Source: Fodinibius salsisoli (lineage in GTDB: Bacteria; Bacteroidota; Rhodothermia; Balneolales; Balneolaceae). From it: DNA of 64,000 nucleotides. The position numbers were made by a program, and so were the translations under genes. The notes beneath the pieces were generated by a model that worked only from the letters and a program-made list of their open reading frames with translations, was not told the origin of the DNA and did no database searches. Positions 36,625 through 45,605 of the stretch are shown in pieces (positions within the stretch are counted from its first letter, which is position 1; each line of letters starts with the position of its first letter). The stretch is taken from contig NZ_JAGGJA010000002.1 of NCBI RefSeq assembly GCF_026229185.1, positions 248,001 to 312,000 on the forward strand, written 5' to 3'.

Positions 36625-37227
36625 ATGAAATTATTAAAACCATTTTCAATATGCATACTGATGCTCTTGTTCGGTATCAGCTGTGCCCAACAGCAGTCGG
36701 AAGACGACATGCACGATCCGCAAACCGAAACCCAGAATATGGAAGAAGAAGTCCACAAAACGATGGACAGTGCTCCTCAATTTTCAAAAATGGTTGCTGT
36801 TGTTCATCCTACTGAAGGCAACCAAGTTTCCGGTACGGTAACTTTTACTAAAACAGCCGACGGCGTACAGGTACAGGGAACAATCAGTGGCCTCGCCGAA
36901 GGAAAGCATGGCTTCCATATTCACCAATATGGCGACTGCACGGCATCAGACGGAACCTCAGCGGGCGGACACTACAATCCGGCTGGTAGTGAGCACGCTG
37001 CTCCTTCTGATTCTGCCCGCCATATGGGAGACATGGGGAATATCGAAGCTGACGCCGAAGGAAATGCTACGGTTGATTATCTAGACCCTGTTATTGAGCT
37101 GGATAAAATTCGGGGACGTGCAGTTATCCTTCATGGTGGTGAAGATGACTTGAGCTCACAGCCCTCCGGTGCCGCTGGACCTCGCAAGGCTTGTGGTGTA
37201 ATTGGCATTGCTAATACTGGAAACTAA
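36625..37227 (+). CDS. sodC: Cu/Zn superoxide dismutase lipoprotein
   Basis: 200 residues. The lipobox LLFGISC is followed by a Gln/Glu-rich linker. The SodC barrel shows GKHGFHIHQYGDCTASDG and SAGGHYNP (Cu and Zn His ligands), ARHMGDMGNIEAD and ILHGGEDDLSSQPSGAAGPRKACGVI, with the disulfide Cys pair. It dismutes superoxide in the periplasm or at the surface. A terminator follows immediately. Confidence 0.95.
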   Translation: MKLLKPFSICILMLLFGISCAQQQSEDDMHDPQTETQNMEEEVHKTMDSAPQFSKMVAVVHPTEGNQVSGTVTFTKTADGVQVQGTISGLAEGKHGFHIHQYGDCTASDGTSAGGHYNPAGSEHAAPSDSARHMGDMGNIEADAEGNATVDYLDPVIELDKIRGRAVILHGGEDDLSSQPSGAAGPRKACGVIGIANTGN

Positions 37228-37252
37228 GTTTTTCCTAGCAGTATTTTTATTG

Positions 37253-37292
37253 AGCCGTCAGTTCTTTACGGAGCTGACGGCTTAATTATTTT
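37253..37292 (+). terminator. Rho-independent terminator after sodC
   Basis: AGCCGTCAG (37253-37261) pairs with CTGACGGCT (37274-37282), followed by TAATTATTTTA. Confidence 0.8.
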
Positions 37293-37316
37293 ACCCCTTC
37301 TATTCCTTGGTACAAG

Positions 37317-38330
37317 CTACTCATCAACTATAATTTCCCTCCTCAATTTTTCGTGGCTTGAGGTTAGAAAAAAGAAAATCGCTATTCCTGTTAAAAATGT
37401 CAGCATAGAAACAATCATGAGCATACCTGATGGTTGAATGATAAATAAAGCTGCTACAAACTGTGCTATAATGATCAAATACAACATTACCGCAATAGAT
37501 ATCCGGTTAATTTTACCCAACACATTGGCGCCCAAAGGAGCTCCTAAAATGACAAAGGGAATACAAACCAGCCAATAGTTTATTGCTTCTACCTGCATAT
37601 CAGCTACTACAAAGCCATGCATAAGGGTTCCGACAATGGCATTGGTGGTCATTAACACCACCGAGGTAGGAGTGGCTATCTTCTCGGACAGGCTATACTT
37701 CATCGTCACAAATGAGAAGGTACAGATGTCAATGCCATTGCCAAAAACTGCGCTCAATACGCCACCCAGCAGGCCAACTAACACCAGCTCTGTTTTTTGG
37801 TAGCCAGACAGTACAGGGAGGCTTGAACGCGTATCGCGCTTGCGAATATGATTGATGACAAATAAAGCAATACCGAAGCTTAGCCAAAAGGAAACGAACA
37901 TCATTTTGGCATAAGCCGGGGGCACAATAGGGGCGATCCAGATCGTACCGGCAATAACTCCCAGGAGTCCGCCCAAACCCGAGAGTAACAGATAGGTCCT
38001 TTCAACGGGAATACGTTTGGCGAAGATCCATAAACTTGCTGCCGTCATCCCAATACTCTGGATGGCTAAACTAAAGTTTCGAGCTACATCCGGGGTAATC
38101 TTAAACATGAGTGTCATCACCGGATAGGCAATTGCTCCGCCACCCTCAGAGCTGATACCGGCTACAAAAGAACCAAAAATCATGGTTAGTGACATAAACC
38201 AATTATCAATGAAAAGTCCCCATTTATCCCACGTATGCATGTATGTGAACCAGATAATATAGACCACAACGGCGGGCAGTATAAAATAAAATAATACCCT
38301 TTTGCTCTTATAAAATGTGTGCGAACTCAT
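37317..38330 (-). CDS. TauE/SafE-family anion exporter-like membrane protein
   Basis: 337 residues from the ATG at 38330 (MSSHTFYK); a GTG 9 bp upstream is also possible. About eight to nine hydrophobic spans. The family motifs GSFVAGISSEGGGAIAYPVMTL and GGVLSAVFGNGIDICTFSF mark the two inverted halves. Members export or take up sulfoacetate, sulfite or other organic anions; the substrate here is not given by context. It is divergent from sdpR-like at 38483. Confidence 0.85.
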   Translation of the reverse strand: MSSHTFYKSKRVLFYFILPAVVVYIIWFTYMHTWDKWGLFIDNWFMSLTMIFGSFVAGISSEGGGAIAYPVMTLMFKITPDVARNFSLAIQSIGMTAASLWIFAKRIPVERTYLLLSGLGGLLGVIAGTIWIAPIVPPAYAKMMFVSFWLSFGIALFVINHIRKRDTRSSLPVLSGYQKTELVLVGLLGGVLSAVFGNGIDICTFSFVTMKYSLSEKIATPTSVVLMTTNAIVGTLMHGFVVADMQVEAINYWLVCIPFVILGAPLGANVLGKINRISIAVMLYLIIIAQFVAALFIIQPSGMLMIVSMLTFLTGIAIFFFLTSSHEKLRREIIVDE

Positions 38331-38456
38331 TACTAACACCAGTTTATTCTTTTCTGACCAGTTCCAAATGAACCGGAAATTATTATAGAATGCAACTTTG
38401 GTATTTGGCCAAAAGATCAGCTACATACTTCTATTGAATAACCGTTGACTTTCGTT

Positions 38457-38476
38457 ATTTAGATAGTTATCTAAAT
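38457..38476. promoter_or_regulatory. Operator-like palindrome upstream of the SdpR-type gene
   Basis: ATTTAGATA and TATCTAAAT form a perfect 9-2-9 inverted repeat ending 6 bp before the ATG of the ArsR-type gene. A TTGACT box (38445-38450) lies just before it. Autorepression by the encoded ArsR protein is the likely role. Confidence 0.6.
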
Positions 38477-38482
38477 ATTTAA

Positions 38483-38752
38483 ATGAATGCATTATTTAAA
38501 GCTCTCAACGATCCAACGCGTCGAAAAATCCTGCAAATGCTACGGGATCAAGATCTAAGTGCGGGCGAAATTTCGGACCAATTTGACATCAGTAAACCCA
38601 GTATTTCGCACCATCTGGATATCCTGAAACGAGCCCAGTTGATAAGCGGAGAACGCGAGGGACAATTTATCCGGTATTCGATAAACACCACCGTACTCGA
38701 AGAGGCCGCCAACTGGTTTTTGGAAATCATTAATCAATCATCGGACCCATGA
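38483..38752 (+). CDS. ArsR/SdpR-type autorepressor
   Basis: 89 residues, a single winged helix: FKALNDPTRRKILQMLRD, LSAGEISDQFDISKPSISHHLDILKRAQLI, and the wing GEREGQFIRYSINTTVLEE. No Cys metal site is seen. In the B. subtilis sdp system SdpR represses its own operon and SdpI inactivates it at the membrane when the toxin SdpC is present. Here the SdpI-like gene overlaps by 4 bp (ATGA), and no sdpC toxin gene was seen. Confidence 0.9.
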   Translation: MNALFKALNDPTRRKILQMLRDQDLSAGEISDQFDISKPSISHHLDILKRAQLISGEREGQFIRYSINTTVLEEAANWFLEIINQSSDP

Positions 38753-39402
38753 AGACGCTCAAATATGCTCTTAAATACGAATGGTATAATCTCCTACTTC
38801 TACTACTCCCCTTTATAGTGATTCCCTTTATTTGGGATTTGCTGCCGGCCCAACTCCCCACCCACTGGAACTGGCAGGGCGAAATCGACGGATATAGTAG
38901 CAGAATTACTGGCCTGCTCATACTCCCACTTATCAACATAGGGGTATATGCTCTGCTGCTTTATTTGCCCGTAATAGATCCCAAAAAGCGTATTACCGTT
39001 AACCAAAAGCCGATTCCCGTTCTGCGAACCCTGATGGTGGTGTTGCTTACCGGTATTCACGGCTGGGTGATATTCAACGGACTGGGAACAGAAATTCAGT
39101 CACAAGGCTGGCTCTATTTAGTGCTGGCAGTATTCTTTCTGGTCATGGGTAACTACCTGCGCACCATCAAGCCCAATTACTTTATCGGGATTCGCGTGCC
39201 ATGGGCCCTCGAAAATGCTGAAAACTGGAAGGAAACTCACCGGCTTGGCTCTTATGTATGGGTGGCAGGCGGACTTTCCCTGATTCTCCTCTTCCCTTTC
39301 CTTCCACTTCAGACCTATGCTACCCTTTTTACGGTTGTTGTCATAGCCCTGGCACTCATTCCCGCAGTCTATTCCTTCTATCTTTATAAAACTCAATCCT
39401 GA
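38749..39402 (+). CDS. SdpI-family membrane protein with DUF1648 domain
   Basis: 217 residues with about six hydrophobic spans. The N-terminal DUF1648-like PAQLPTHWNWQGEIDGYSSR is followed by KPIPVLR and GNYLRTIKPNYFIGIRVPWALENAENWKETHRLG, the SdpI signature. Start overlaps the sdpR-type stop, so translation is coupled. It would give immunity to, or sense, a membrane-active peptide in the known system. No toxin neighbour is apparent. Confidence 0.9.
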   Translation: MKTLKYALKYEWYNLLLLLLPFIVIPFIWDLLPAQLPTHWNWQGEIDGYSSRITGLLILPLINIGVYALLLYLPVIDPKKRITVNQKPIPVLRTLMVVLLTGIHGWVIFNGLGTEIQSQGWLYLVLAVFFLVMGNYLRTIKPNYFIGIRVPWALENAENWKETHRLGSYVWVAGGLSLILLFPFLPLQTYATLFTVVVIALALIPAVYSFYLYKTQS

Positions 39403-39407
39403 TAATT

Positions 39408-40811
39408 ATGAGAAGGTCACTGATCATTGTTTTCTGCTTGATGCTTGCAACATCTTCGTTTGCTCAAAATAATGGAATACTGCAAGGCGACTGGCGAGGC
39501 AACATTGAAATTCCTGCTCAACCACTGGATATCACCGTTCATTTTAGTCACGAAGATACAGCCTATACCGGTACCATCGATATTCCGCAACAGATGGCTT
39601 CCGGCCTCTCGCTACAAAACATTACGTCCCCGAAACCCGATTCTGTTTATTTTGAACTGATGGCCGGCCCGGGCCTCGCCCAGTTCCATGGGAACTTCCA
39701 AAACGATACCACCATTACCGGTCGTTTTCTTCAGAACGGTATGGCCTTTCCTTTCCGACTCTCTAAATCAGCCGAACATAAGGATCAAAGTCAGCCCAAA
39801 AATCTACCCTACCGACAAGAAGATCTTGTGATCCAACGAGACTCTATCGTTATTGCTGGTACGCTCACTCTTCCTTCTGATCAACCTCCAAGACGAGCTG
39901 TAATCCTGATTTCCGGCAGTGGTGCTCAGGATCGGGATGAAACCATGGTCGGCTTCAAGCCTTTTGCCCGCCTAGCCGACTCTCTTACACGTCTGGGCAT
40001 GGCTGTTTTTCGATTTGATGATCGGGGTGTTGGACAATCAACCGGTCAACCTGATGCTGAGCTTTCTGAGTTGGTTAAGGATGTTGAAACTATTCACCAA
40101 ACGCTGAAAAAAAGCCACCGCCTCTCTAATACCGAAATAGGCCTGTTAGGTCACAGCCAGGGTGGTATAATTGCCGCAAAGCTGGCTGCACAAAATCCAA
40201 CTATCCCATTCATCATTATGATGGGAAGTCCAGCCTTTCCCCTTTCTGACATCATTATCCAACAATCAGAGGCCATAGCCTCTACAGCCAGTCAACCGGA
40301 TTCTACCATACAGCAGAATATAAATCTGCAGAAGCGTATTTTTGAAGCAGTGCGAAACGATACTGGAATGTCTGAGGTTCGACATATTATAGCTCAGAAG
40401 ATATATAAAAGGGTTCAGCAGCTGCCGAAATCCCAGCAACAACAAATTAGTGATTTGCAAGTCTATGCCGACAATCAGGCCAAACAACAACTTCAAGCCG
40501 TCACCAGTCCCTTATTCCGATCTTTGATAGATTACAACCCAACACAGGATTTAACACAATTAGACATCCCGGTATTGGCTATTTTTGGAGAAAAAGATCT
40601 TCAGGTTCTACCCCAACCTAACAGCACCCAAATGCGTAATGCACTCAAACAGGGCAAAGCTCCATTTACCATTGAAATTATCCCCTCGGCAAATCACTTA
40701 TTTCAAAAAGCAAAGACGGGACTGCCTACCGAATATGGAACCCTTGGAGAAACATTTTCGGATTCCTTTTGGCAAGTTATAACTGAGTGGATTCAGAATC
40801 TGGACGCATAA
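39408..40811 (+). CDS. Exported alpha/beta hydrolase
   Basis: 467 residues. Signal peptide at the N-terminus (LIIVFCLMLATSSFAQ). Residues 25-125 form a lipid-binding-like beta domain (LDITVHFSHEDTAYTGTID). The hydrolase follows: VILISGSGAQDRDETMVGFKPF, FRFDDRGVGQSTG, the nucleophile elbow GLLGHSQGGIIAA, and LDIPVLAIFGEKD with the H in NHLFQKA. Typical of the secreted or periplasmic esterase group. It is 5 bp after the SdpI-like gene, so it may be under the same repressor. Confidence 0.87.
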   Translation: MRRSLIIVFCLMLATSSFAQNNGILQGDWRGNIEIPAQPLDITVHFSHEDTAYTGTIDIPQQMASGLSLQNITSPKPDSVYFELMAGPGLAQFHGNFQNDTTITGRFLQNGMAFPFRLSKSAEHKDQSQPKNLPYRQEDLVIQRDSIVIAGTLTLPSDQPPRRAVILISGSGAQDRDETMVGFKPFARLADSLTRLGMAVFRFDDRGVGQSTGQPDAELSELVKDVETIHQTLKKSHRLSNTEIGLLGHSQGGIIAAKLAAQNPTIPFIIMMGSPAFPLSDIIIQQSEAIASTASQPDSTIQQNINLQKRIFEAVRNDTGMSEVRHIIAQKIYKRVQQLPKSQQQQISDLQVYADNQAKQQLQAVTSPLFRSLIDYNPTQDLTQLDIPVLAIFGEKDLQVLPQPNSTQMRNALKQGKAPFTIEIIPSANHLFQKAKTGLPTEYGTLGETFSDSFWQVITEWIQNLDA

Positions 40812-40920
40812 AAATATTGCCATAATTAGTGGCTATAAATCTATGTGCTTGACTAAAGTTAGGTTATCAACTATGTTGGTAAAGCAGTTCAATAAAAACA
40901 TCAAATAAATCACTATCATT

Positions 40921-41121
40921 ATGTCAGTTATAAAAGTATTGGAGATTATGAGCGACTCGCCGGAATCATGGGAAGATGCTACGGCGAAAGGGATAAAAAA
41001 AGCCTCAGAAACGGTTAGCAATATCAAATCAGCAAACGTTCAAAATCAAAGTGTAACGGTATCTGGCGGAACGGTCGATACTTATCGCGTAAACCTTAAA
41101 GTCACATTTGAGGTAAGCTGA
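40921..41121 (+). CDS. Dodecin
   Basis: 66 residues with the full dodecin pattern: VIKVLEIMSDSPESWEDATAKGIKKAS, then TVSNIKSANVQNQSV and TYRVNLKVTFEV. Twelve subunits form a shell that stores riboflavin or FMN, or other ligands. Flavin-binding Trp is present in ESWEDA. A terminator follows. Confidence 0.95.
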   Translation: MSVIKVLEIMSDSPESWEDATAKGIKKASETVSNIKSANVQNQSVTVSGGTVDTYRVNLKVTFEVS

Positions 41122-41148
41122 TCTAACTCAATCTTTAAGACTTCAAAG

Positions 41149-41176
41149 AGGCTTGAGGCTATCCTCAAGCCTTTTT
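41149..41176 (+). terminator. Rho-independent terminator after dodecin
   Basis: AGGCTTGAGG (41149-41158) pairs with CCTCAAGCCT (41163-41172), followed by TTTT. Confidence 0.85.
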
Positions 41177-41478
41177 AATTTTTGGTCTGGATTTTCTTTA
41201 CTGCTATTGTATAATTCCATTTTTTCAATGATGCGGGTGCTTCGGAAATGCGTGCCATCTTGATTTTAGCTGAAGGAACCAGTCCCAAATATTGTCTTTC
41301 CACTTCACTTACCCCAACTGGATAGATGGCTGAGGTACGATCCATTTTTAAAGCCAATTCCTCATTCACGATATTGTGGCTTGATCGTAACAATTGGCGG
41401 ATCAATACCCATCAGATTGAACCAACTGAATGGTGCCGTATTTACAGCTCCTTTCTCATCTGCAGATGTAATCCATGC
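41175..41478 (-). pseudogene. Remnant of a flavin reductase-like protein
   Basis: No single frame covers this. On the minus strand, frame one gives AWITSADEKGAVNTAPFSWF then NLMGIDPPIVTI, the N-terminal core of FMN-binding flavin reductase domains, ending in a stop at about 41361. A second frame starts over the same bases and gives NIVNEELALKMDRTSAIYPV and LVPSAKIKMARISEAPASLKK, the middle of the same family. The roughly 25-30 residues normally between these are missing. The C-terminal part and the true N-terminus are absent too. So the gene is internally deleted, frameshifted and truncated at both ends, next to the dodecin terminator. Confidence 0.75.
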
Positions 41479-41499
41479 TATTCAATAACTTGTAGCGGC

Positions 41500-41715
41500 T
41501 CACCGATACAGTCGCTTCTTGATGGTTCCTTTCTTAGCTAAGAAGGCATCAGTGATTTCTTCAATACCGAAACCGCAGAGAATGCGAAGAGAAAGCCCGA
41601 TTTGTGCTTTTATTGGAATGGCGGGATGACAAATGACAAACATCATCTGTAGCTGGCTGTCATTAATGTTTTGCGGAGAAAAACCGATTTTTTGAGTTAA
41701 AGTAACAGTTACCAA
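41500..41715 (-). pseudogene. Fragment of an ECF42-type sigma factor
   Basis: 71 codons. The sequence NINDSQLQMMFVICHPAIPI followed by AQIGLSLRILCGFGIEEITD and AFLAKKGTIKKRLYR matches the region between sigma-2 and sigma-4 of ECF42 (DUF6596, YCII-associated) sigma factors, where the D-x-L-x-x-M-F-x-x-C-H-P-A motif is characteristic. The N-terminal region 2 and the long C-terminal extension are absent, and a stop follows KKRLYR. It is a degraded fragment and joins directly to the flavin reductase remnant. Confidence 0.75.
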
Positions 41716-41743
41716 TGCCCAACATCTACCCTACCGGCCGAAT

Positions 41744-42634
41744 TTATACTCCACTTCTATTAAAATGCGCCACTTTTCGTACAGGGCCACGCCATATATC
41801 AGGCTGTGAATCCGTTGGTGTTGTTCTATTTGCGCCCTTATTAACATCGTTCAGCCTTGTTTGGTGATTCGGTGTCTGAATGAGGATTTGGGTTGCCGAC
41901 ACGGCCAGCCCCAAGTTGATGAGATTGAATAAGGCATCTGAAAGCTCTTCATATTCTGCATACACCTCGTCGTCGGCGAATACCACGTCGTTCCATGAGC
42001 CCATGCCGCCAAACACCCAAGCGCTTCGGCAGGCGTTGAGCAACTGATGGTGTGCCGGAGATCCGTAGGTGTCGGGAAATATTTTGTACCCGTCCGCGGC
42101 AGCCGAGGGACTTTCGGTCAGCGCTTTTATTCCCCGGTCAAAACATTTTCCAAAATTTGCATATTCATATTTGTAGGCAAAAGCGCTGATCTCTTGAAGC
42201 TGTTGTTTGAGCCAGACCTTGAGAGTGGGTACGTCTGGCAGTGGCTGGTCGGGATCATTGCGATCTCCAAGTTCCCACTTGGCTTCCCAAAAGTCTGATG
42301 TTTCGGCTTTGGCAGCCTCGACCAGCCACCTCCCTCCGCCGCCAACAAAGGCCACCGACATTCTATTTGACACTTGGTCATTGTTGGTGGATACGTAGTG
42401 AGCAGAAAGCTGAGTAACGCCCGTGTTCCCCAGCTTCTCAAACCATACCTCAGGGGTGGGGGCGTATTCTGTTTCGCTTCTTTGAGTGCCAGATCCCTGC
42501 AGGTCTGCAAATTTGACGAATTTTCAATATTTAAAGACCGAGCTTTCAAAATACGAATGGTCATCCAGCCGGCCGGCAAGATACTCATTTCCATGAGCGA
42601 CTAAAGATAACAGTTGTGTAATACTTGCTTGCAT
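41744..42634 (-). pseudogene. Hypothetical protein gene interrupted by an in-frame TGA
   Basis: From an ATG at 42634 the minus strand reads MQASITQLLSLVAHGNEYLA and stays coherent to a stop at 41744, 296 codons, except for one TGA at codon 37 (42524-42526; ESSVFKY-stop-KFVKFADLQ). After it the frame continues through PTPEVWFEKLGNTGVTQLSA, NRMSVAFVGGGGRWLVEAAK and GKCFDRGIKALTESP. The product is not recognised. A GTG or ATG near 42373 could restart a shorter 209-residue protein. The last 50 residues look low in complexity and may be extended read-through. A nonsense mutation or sequencing error explains it most simply. Confidence 0.65.
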
Positions 42635-42639
42635 TATTT

Positions 42640-43018
42640 TTGCTATAAGGGCTGGAGGACTGCACTTAAGATATACCGCAGCCGAACTTTTATTTTATCT
42701 GACTGTGCCCCAAGGCCTTGTACCATTATTAGCCAAGAGAAAAATGTCAAATGAAGTCTACTAATTTGGCCGGCAATTAGCAAGAAGGAAGAGATGGGGT
42801 TTATTTTTAAATAATAATTTTTAAATTGCTCGCTATCGTTTACACTGGTTTAACTTTACCAATACTAAGATATACATCCCAGATAAATCCCAAAGGGAAT
42901 CACTATGGGGAACACACATCCCCCAAAAGGTGCTATTACCTTTTCGTCACCATGCTTCTGCTGTTTACGCTCATGTGGTTCTCAAACTATTTCATAGTCT
43001 TAAGCCGGATATAACACT
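42640..43018. other. Gene-free spacer before the DUF6795-like gene
   Basis: 379 bp with AT-rich tracts. The plus strand holds a 62-codon frame (42826-43014) ending in a hydrophobic stretch (MLLLFTLMWFSNYFIVL), with no support from homology or context. I see no RNA gene or clear promoter here. Confidence 0.4.
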
Positions 43019-43558
43019 ATGGGTCGCTCAACAAAAATTGTCGTCTCACTCAGCATCGTCGTACTGGGTCTGTTCTTTTCTTTCGTCATCTATACCTCTA
43101 ACCAACCTTCGGGCTCTGCCATGATTTTTTTCAACGAACTCTTCAAGCAACAGGAAGTGGATGCAGTACTTTTTTCGGGTGTCTCGGGGACCATTCTCTT
43201 CAACGGTACGCCTGTGCCCAACGCGGAGCTGGACTTTTCTGTCCGCTGGAATGACGAAGAGATTACCCAAACATACACGACCGATGCAAACGGACGGTTT
43301 GTTATACCCAAAATAGAACGCCGGATTAAAACTTCACCTCTCGTTCAACTGGTCATTAGTCAATCCATTGTTGCCCGATACCAGGGCGAAGACTACTCCA
43401 TTTGGATTAAAGGCAAGAGAGATACCGAGGAATTCTCCGAGCTGGGTGGCAAGCCCATCAACTTTCGGTGTGAACTCACAGCCCCCCTCAAAAGAATTGA
43501 GCTCGAGAGTGGTGCTTTGGGAACTCCCGGGGAATGGGATGGCGTAGAGATCCCATAG
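43019..43558 (+). CDS. DUF6795-like membrane-anchored protein
   Basis: 179 residues. One N-terminal membrane segment (IVVSLSIVVLGLFFSFVIY), then a soluble beta-sandwich: FSGVSGTILFNGTPVPNAEL, WNDEEITQTYTTDANGRFVIP, and a Cys in NFRCEL. The G-x-I-x-x-N-G-x-P-V pattern with T-D-A-N-G-R-F is that of carboxypeptidase-regulatory-like DUF6795 domains. Function unknown. The gene is isolated, flanked by noncoding DNA. Confidence 0.7.
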   Translation: MGRSTKIVVSLSIVVLGLFFSFVIYTSNQPSGSAMIFFNELFKQQEVDAVLFSGVSGTILFNGTPVPNAELDFSVRWNDEEITQTYTTDANGRFVIPKIERRIKTSPLVQLVISQSIVARYQGEDYSIWIKGKRDTEEFSELGGKPINFRCELTAPLKRIELESGALGTPGEWDGVEIP

Positions 43559-43947
43559 AAGAAGCCTTTTTCTACACAAAACGGTTTAGTCAAGCGGTAA
43601 AACATATATGACACAGTTATTGCCTCGCTATTACTTGTTCACTCAATAATGTATTCTTCTGGGTCGGATGAAATGCAGATAGATTGCTCTAACGGAAGAT
43701 ATTGGCCTATTCCCAAACCTAGCTGCCTTATCTTGACATAAACTTAGGATATAAAATAAGAGCTTACGTACAGAAACAGGCTTTAGGACCTCTGGAGGCA
43801 CTCTCTTTCGTCAAGGGTCTTAACACGATAGGGTTAAACATAGTAGACTCAAGGGTCCTAACTAGTGGTGTTAAGAGATCTGACACGATTATGCCAGCCC
43901 CCCTGACATAGCAGGGACGCTTATATGCAATGTTGGCATTCGTGCTA
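43559..43947. other. Gene-free spacer with short direct and inverted repeats
   Basis: 389 bp without a credible gene. TCAAGGGTCTTAAC (about 43811) and TCAAGGGTCCTAAC (about 43850) form an imperfect direct repeat. TCTTAACAC (43818-43826) and GTGTTAAGA (43868-43876) are exact reverse complements. Origin and function unclear. Confidence 0.4.
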
Positions 43948-44469
43948 CTATTTACCCGCTACGACTTTTTTATCTTTCCGGAAAAGATAATTATAGACCA
44001 GGGAGGGTATACAAAAATCCACCATGCTTACAAGTAAGGCGATAATGAGTAAAATTCCTCCCATCACATATCCCCATACCATAAGGGAAGCACCAAATAA
44101 ATAAATGATCATACCCAGCCAAATGGCAGCGATACCACACGCAAATTTTGCCTGAGCAGTTCTGCGAGGCAACTTGGGACGGTCAAGCCAGTGCCGTACA
44201 CCATAATTGTACAGGTAATCAAATGGATGGTAGGGCAAAATTACTGTTAACAAAGCAATGGTGGCAGCCACGGCCAAAATTGGAATGCTGGTTAAAACAA
44301 GTCCGGTTACAAATAACAGCGTACACAACTGGTAGGCAAACCTGTTACCAACGGCATGTATGAATATCTCTTCATCCGTAAACCCGGTATCATATCCCTG
44401 TGCTTTAATCCTAGAAATCCGTGACGGTGAAATCAGGCAATTCGCTTTTGGGGTTTTGTATTTTTCCAT
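43948..44469 (-). CDS. DUF4395-domain membrane protein
   Basis: 173 residues. Three to four membrane spans, with the typical DUF4395 motifs GNRFAYQLCTLLFVTGLVLT, YHPFDYLYNYGVRHWLDRP and FACGIAAIWLGMIIYL. A C-terminal basic tail (FRKDKKVVAGK) is cytoplasmic. The domain is often beside thioredoxin or rhodanese genes, but none is adjacent here. Function unknown. Confidence 0.8.
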   Translation of the reverse strand: MEKYKTPKANCLISPSRISRIKAQGYDTGFTDEEIFIHAVGNRFAYQLCTLLFVTGLVLTSIPILAVAATIALLTVILPYHPFDYLYNYGVRHWLDRPKLPRRTAQAKFACGIAAIWLGMIIYLFGASLMVWGYVMGGILLIIALLVSMVDFCIPSLVYNYLFRKDKKVVAGK

Positions 44470-44682
44470 AGCTTCATTTTTTATGATTAGTACTTTTTCA
44501 ATAAAAACTACGGAGCTGTCAGTTTTTATAGCATGATGCTCAACGGCCTTGCGTTTAAAATGTGTGCGAACCAGCGTCTATCTGTTAAATAACGAACGGA
44601 GAGTTAAAAAACTAGTTGCCGGCAAAATAGGTGAGAAATATCTCCTCGGCATTTTCCTTTTTAAGGGGGCATCGATACAAGG
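44470..44682. other. Spacer between DUF4395 gene and AlbA-type pseudogene
   Basis: No gene seen; base composition becomes markedly AT-rich toward 44700, where the decayed gene begins. Confidence 0.4.
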
Positions 44683-45603
44683 TTAACCTTTATCTAAATC
44701 GACTGCTTCAACAATTTCTTCAAACAAATAACTTTTCGTCTGCACATCATTTGAATAATAAAGCTTCAATTCTATTTTTCTCCTATCAATAAGGTTTAAA
44801 TTTGATTTAGAAATTTTTATTCTGGCACTTCCAAAATCTGTTGTTTCGCCCTGAAAAAGAGGCTCTTTTTAGAAAAAGGTGTAATAATAGTTGCCATCAC
44901 TATCCGTTCTACAGAAGTGAAATCGTAGGTTTGATTCATCTCTAACACGAAATTTAGATGGAATCTTTAATTCAAGTTTGTAGTCTTTTTCAATTAAAGT
45001 ACTAATATTTTCGATTAAAAGATCAAACTGAATTTCCCGTCCCGTTGGTTTTCCATTTTTTCTTAGTAAAGTCCCATTTTTAAAGTCTAGCTCTTTTAAA
45101 ACTAATTGTGTTCGATCTTTCTAGTTATACAAATTTCGTACTTCATATTCATGCATTGCAGTAGATTGGAAATTAAATCTTCTATAGAATCTATTGTCCG
45201 TACACATATGGGGAGCTAAACTACTGGCAGGTATCTTAATTAGATATATAGTGTTCTCAATATTTTCCTCAAATCGAATGGGATATATTTTTAAGTTCGT
45301 TATTCGTCTTTGAATATTACCGTTTATCACTTGTTCTAACCATTCTTTGGTAAATTTATTCCCATTAACGAATGATTTTGAAGTAGCGACATGATTTTTT
45401 CTGCTATGCCATAAATAATTATTCCTCCATCAGAATTGGCGACTGCAGAAACATCTTTTCCTATCTCTTTTTTGTCTTTTCTTTTTTTGGAAAGAGATCC
45501 AGCTCTCTTGAATTCCAGTATTAAAGATTCTTCTACCTCATTTTTAATTAGATTATTAATGTCATCTTGATTGTAATTTTCCTTATCAAAAAAATCTTCT
45601 ATT
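44683..45603 (-). pseudogene. Decayed AlbA_2/Schlafen-type gene
   Basis: Minus-strand translation recovers EVEESLILEFKRAGSLSKKR, then KKEIGKDVSAVANSDGGIII with YGIAEK, the AlbA_2 (divergent AAA-4) pattern with E-F-K-R and A-N-S-D-G-G. A one-base loss in a run of A at about 45390 shifts the frame. It continues as HVATSKSFVNGN, TKEWLEQVINGNIQRRIT and YLIKIPASSLAPHM. In-frame stops occur at 45121-45123 (TAG) and 44869-44871 (TAA); the 45330-44683 section shares one frame, ending in LFEEIVEAVDLDKG. No start codon precedes the first stretch, which opens after a stop at about 45605. The region is far richer in A+T than its neighbours, suggesting acquisition. Confidence 0.75.
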
Positions 45604-45605
45604 TA

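Noticed and set aside
38457-38476. Rho-independent terminator
   Set aside because: The palindrome is AT-rich with a 2-base spacer and no T-run, and it precedes a start codon; an operator is more likely.
42524-42526. Selenocysteine codon
   Set aside because: No selenoprotein family or SECIS-like hairpin is evident; a nonsense mutation or read error is simpler.
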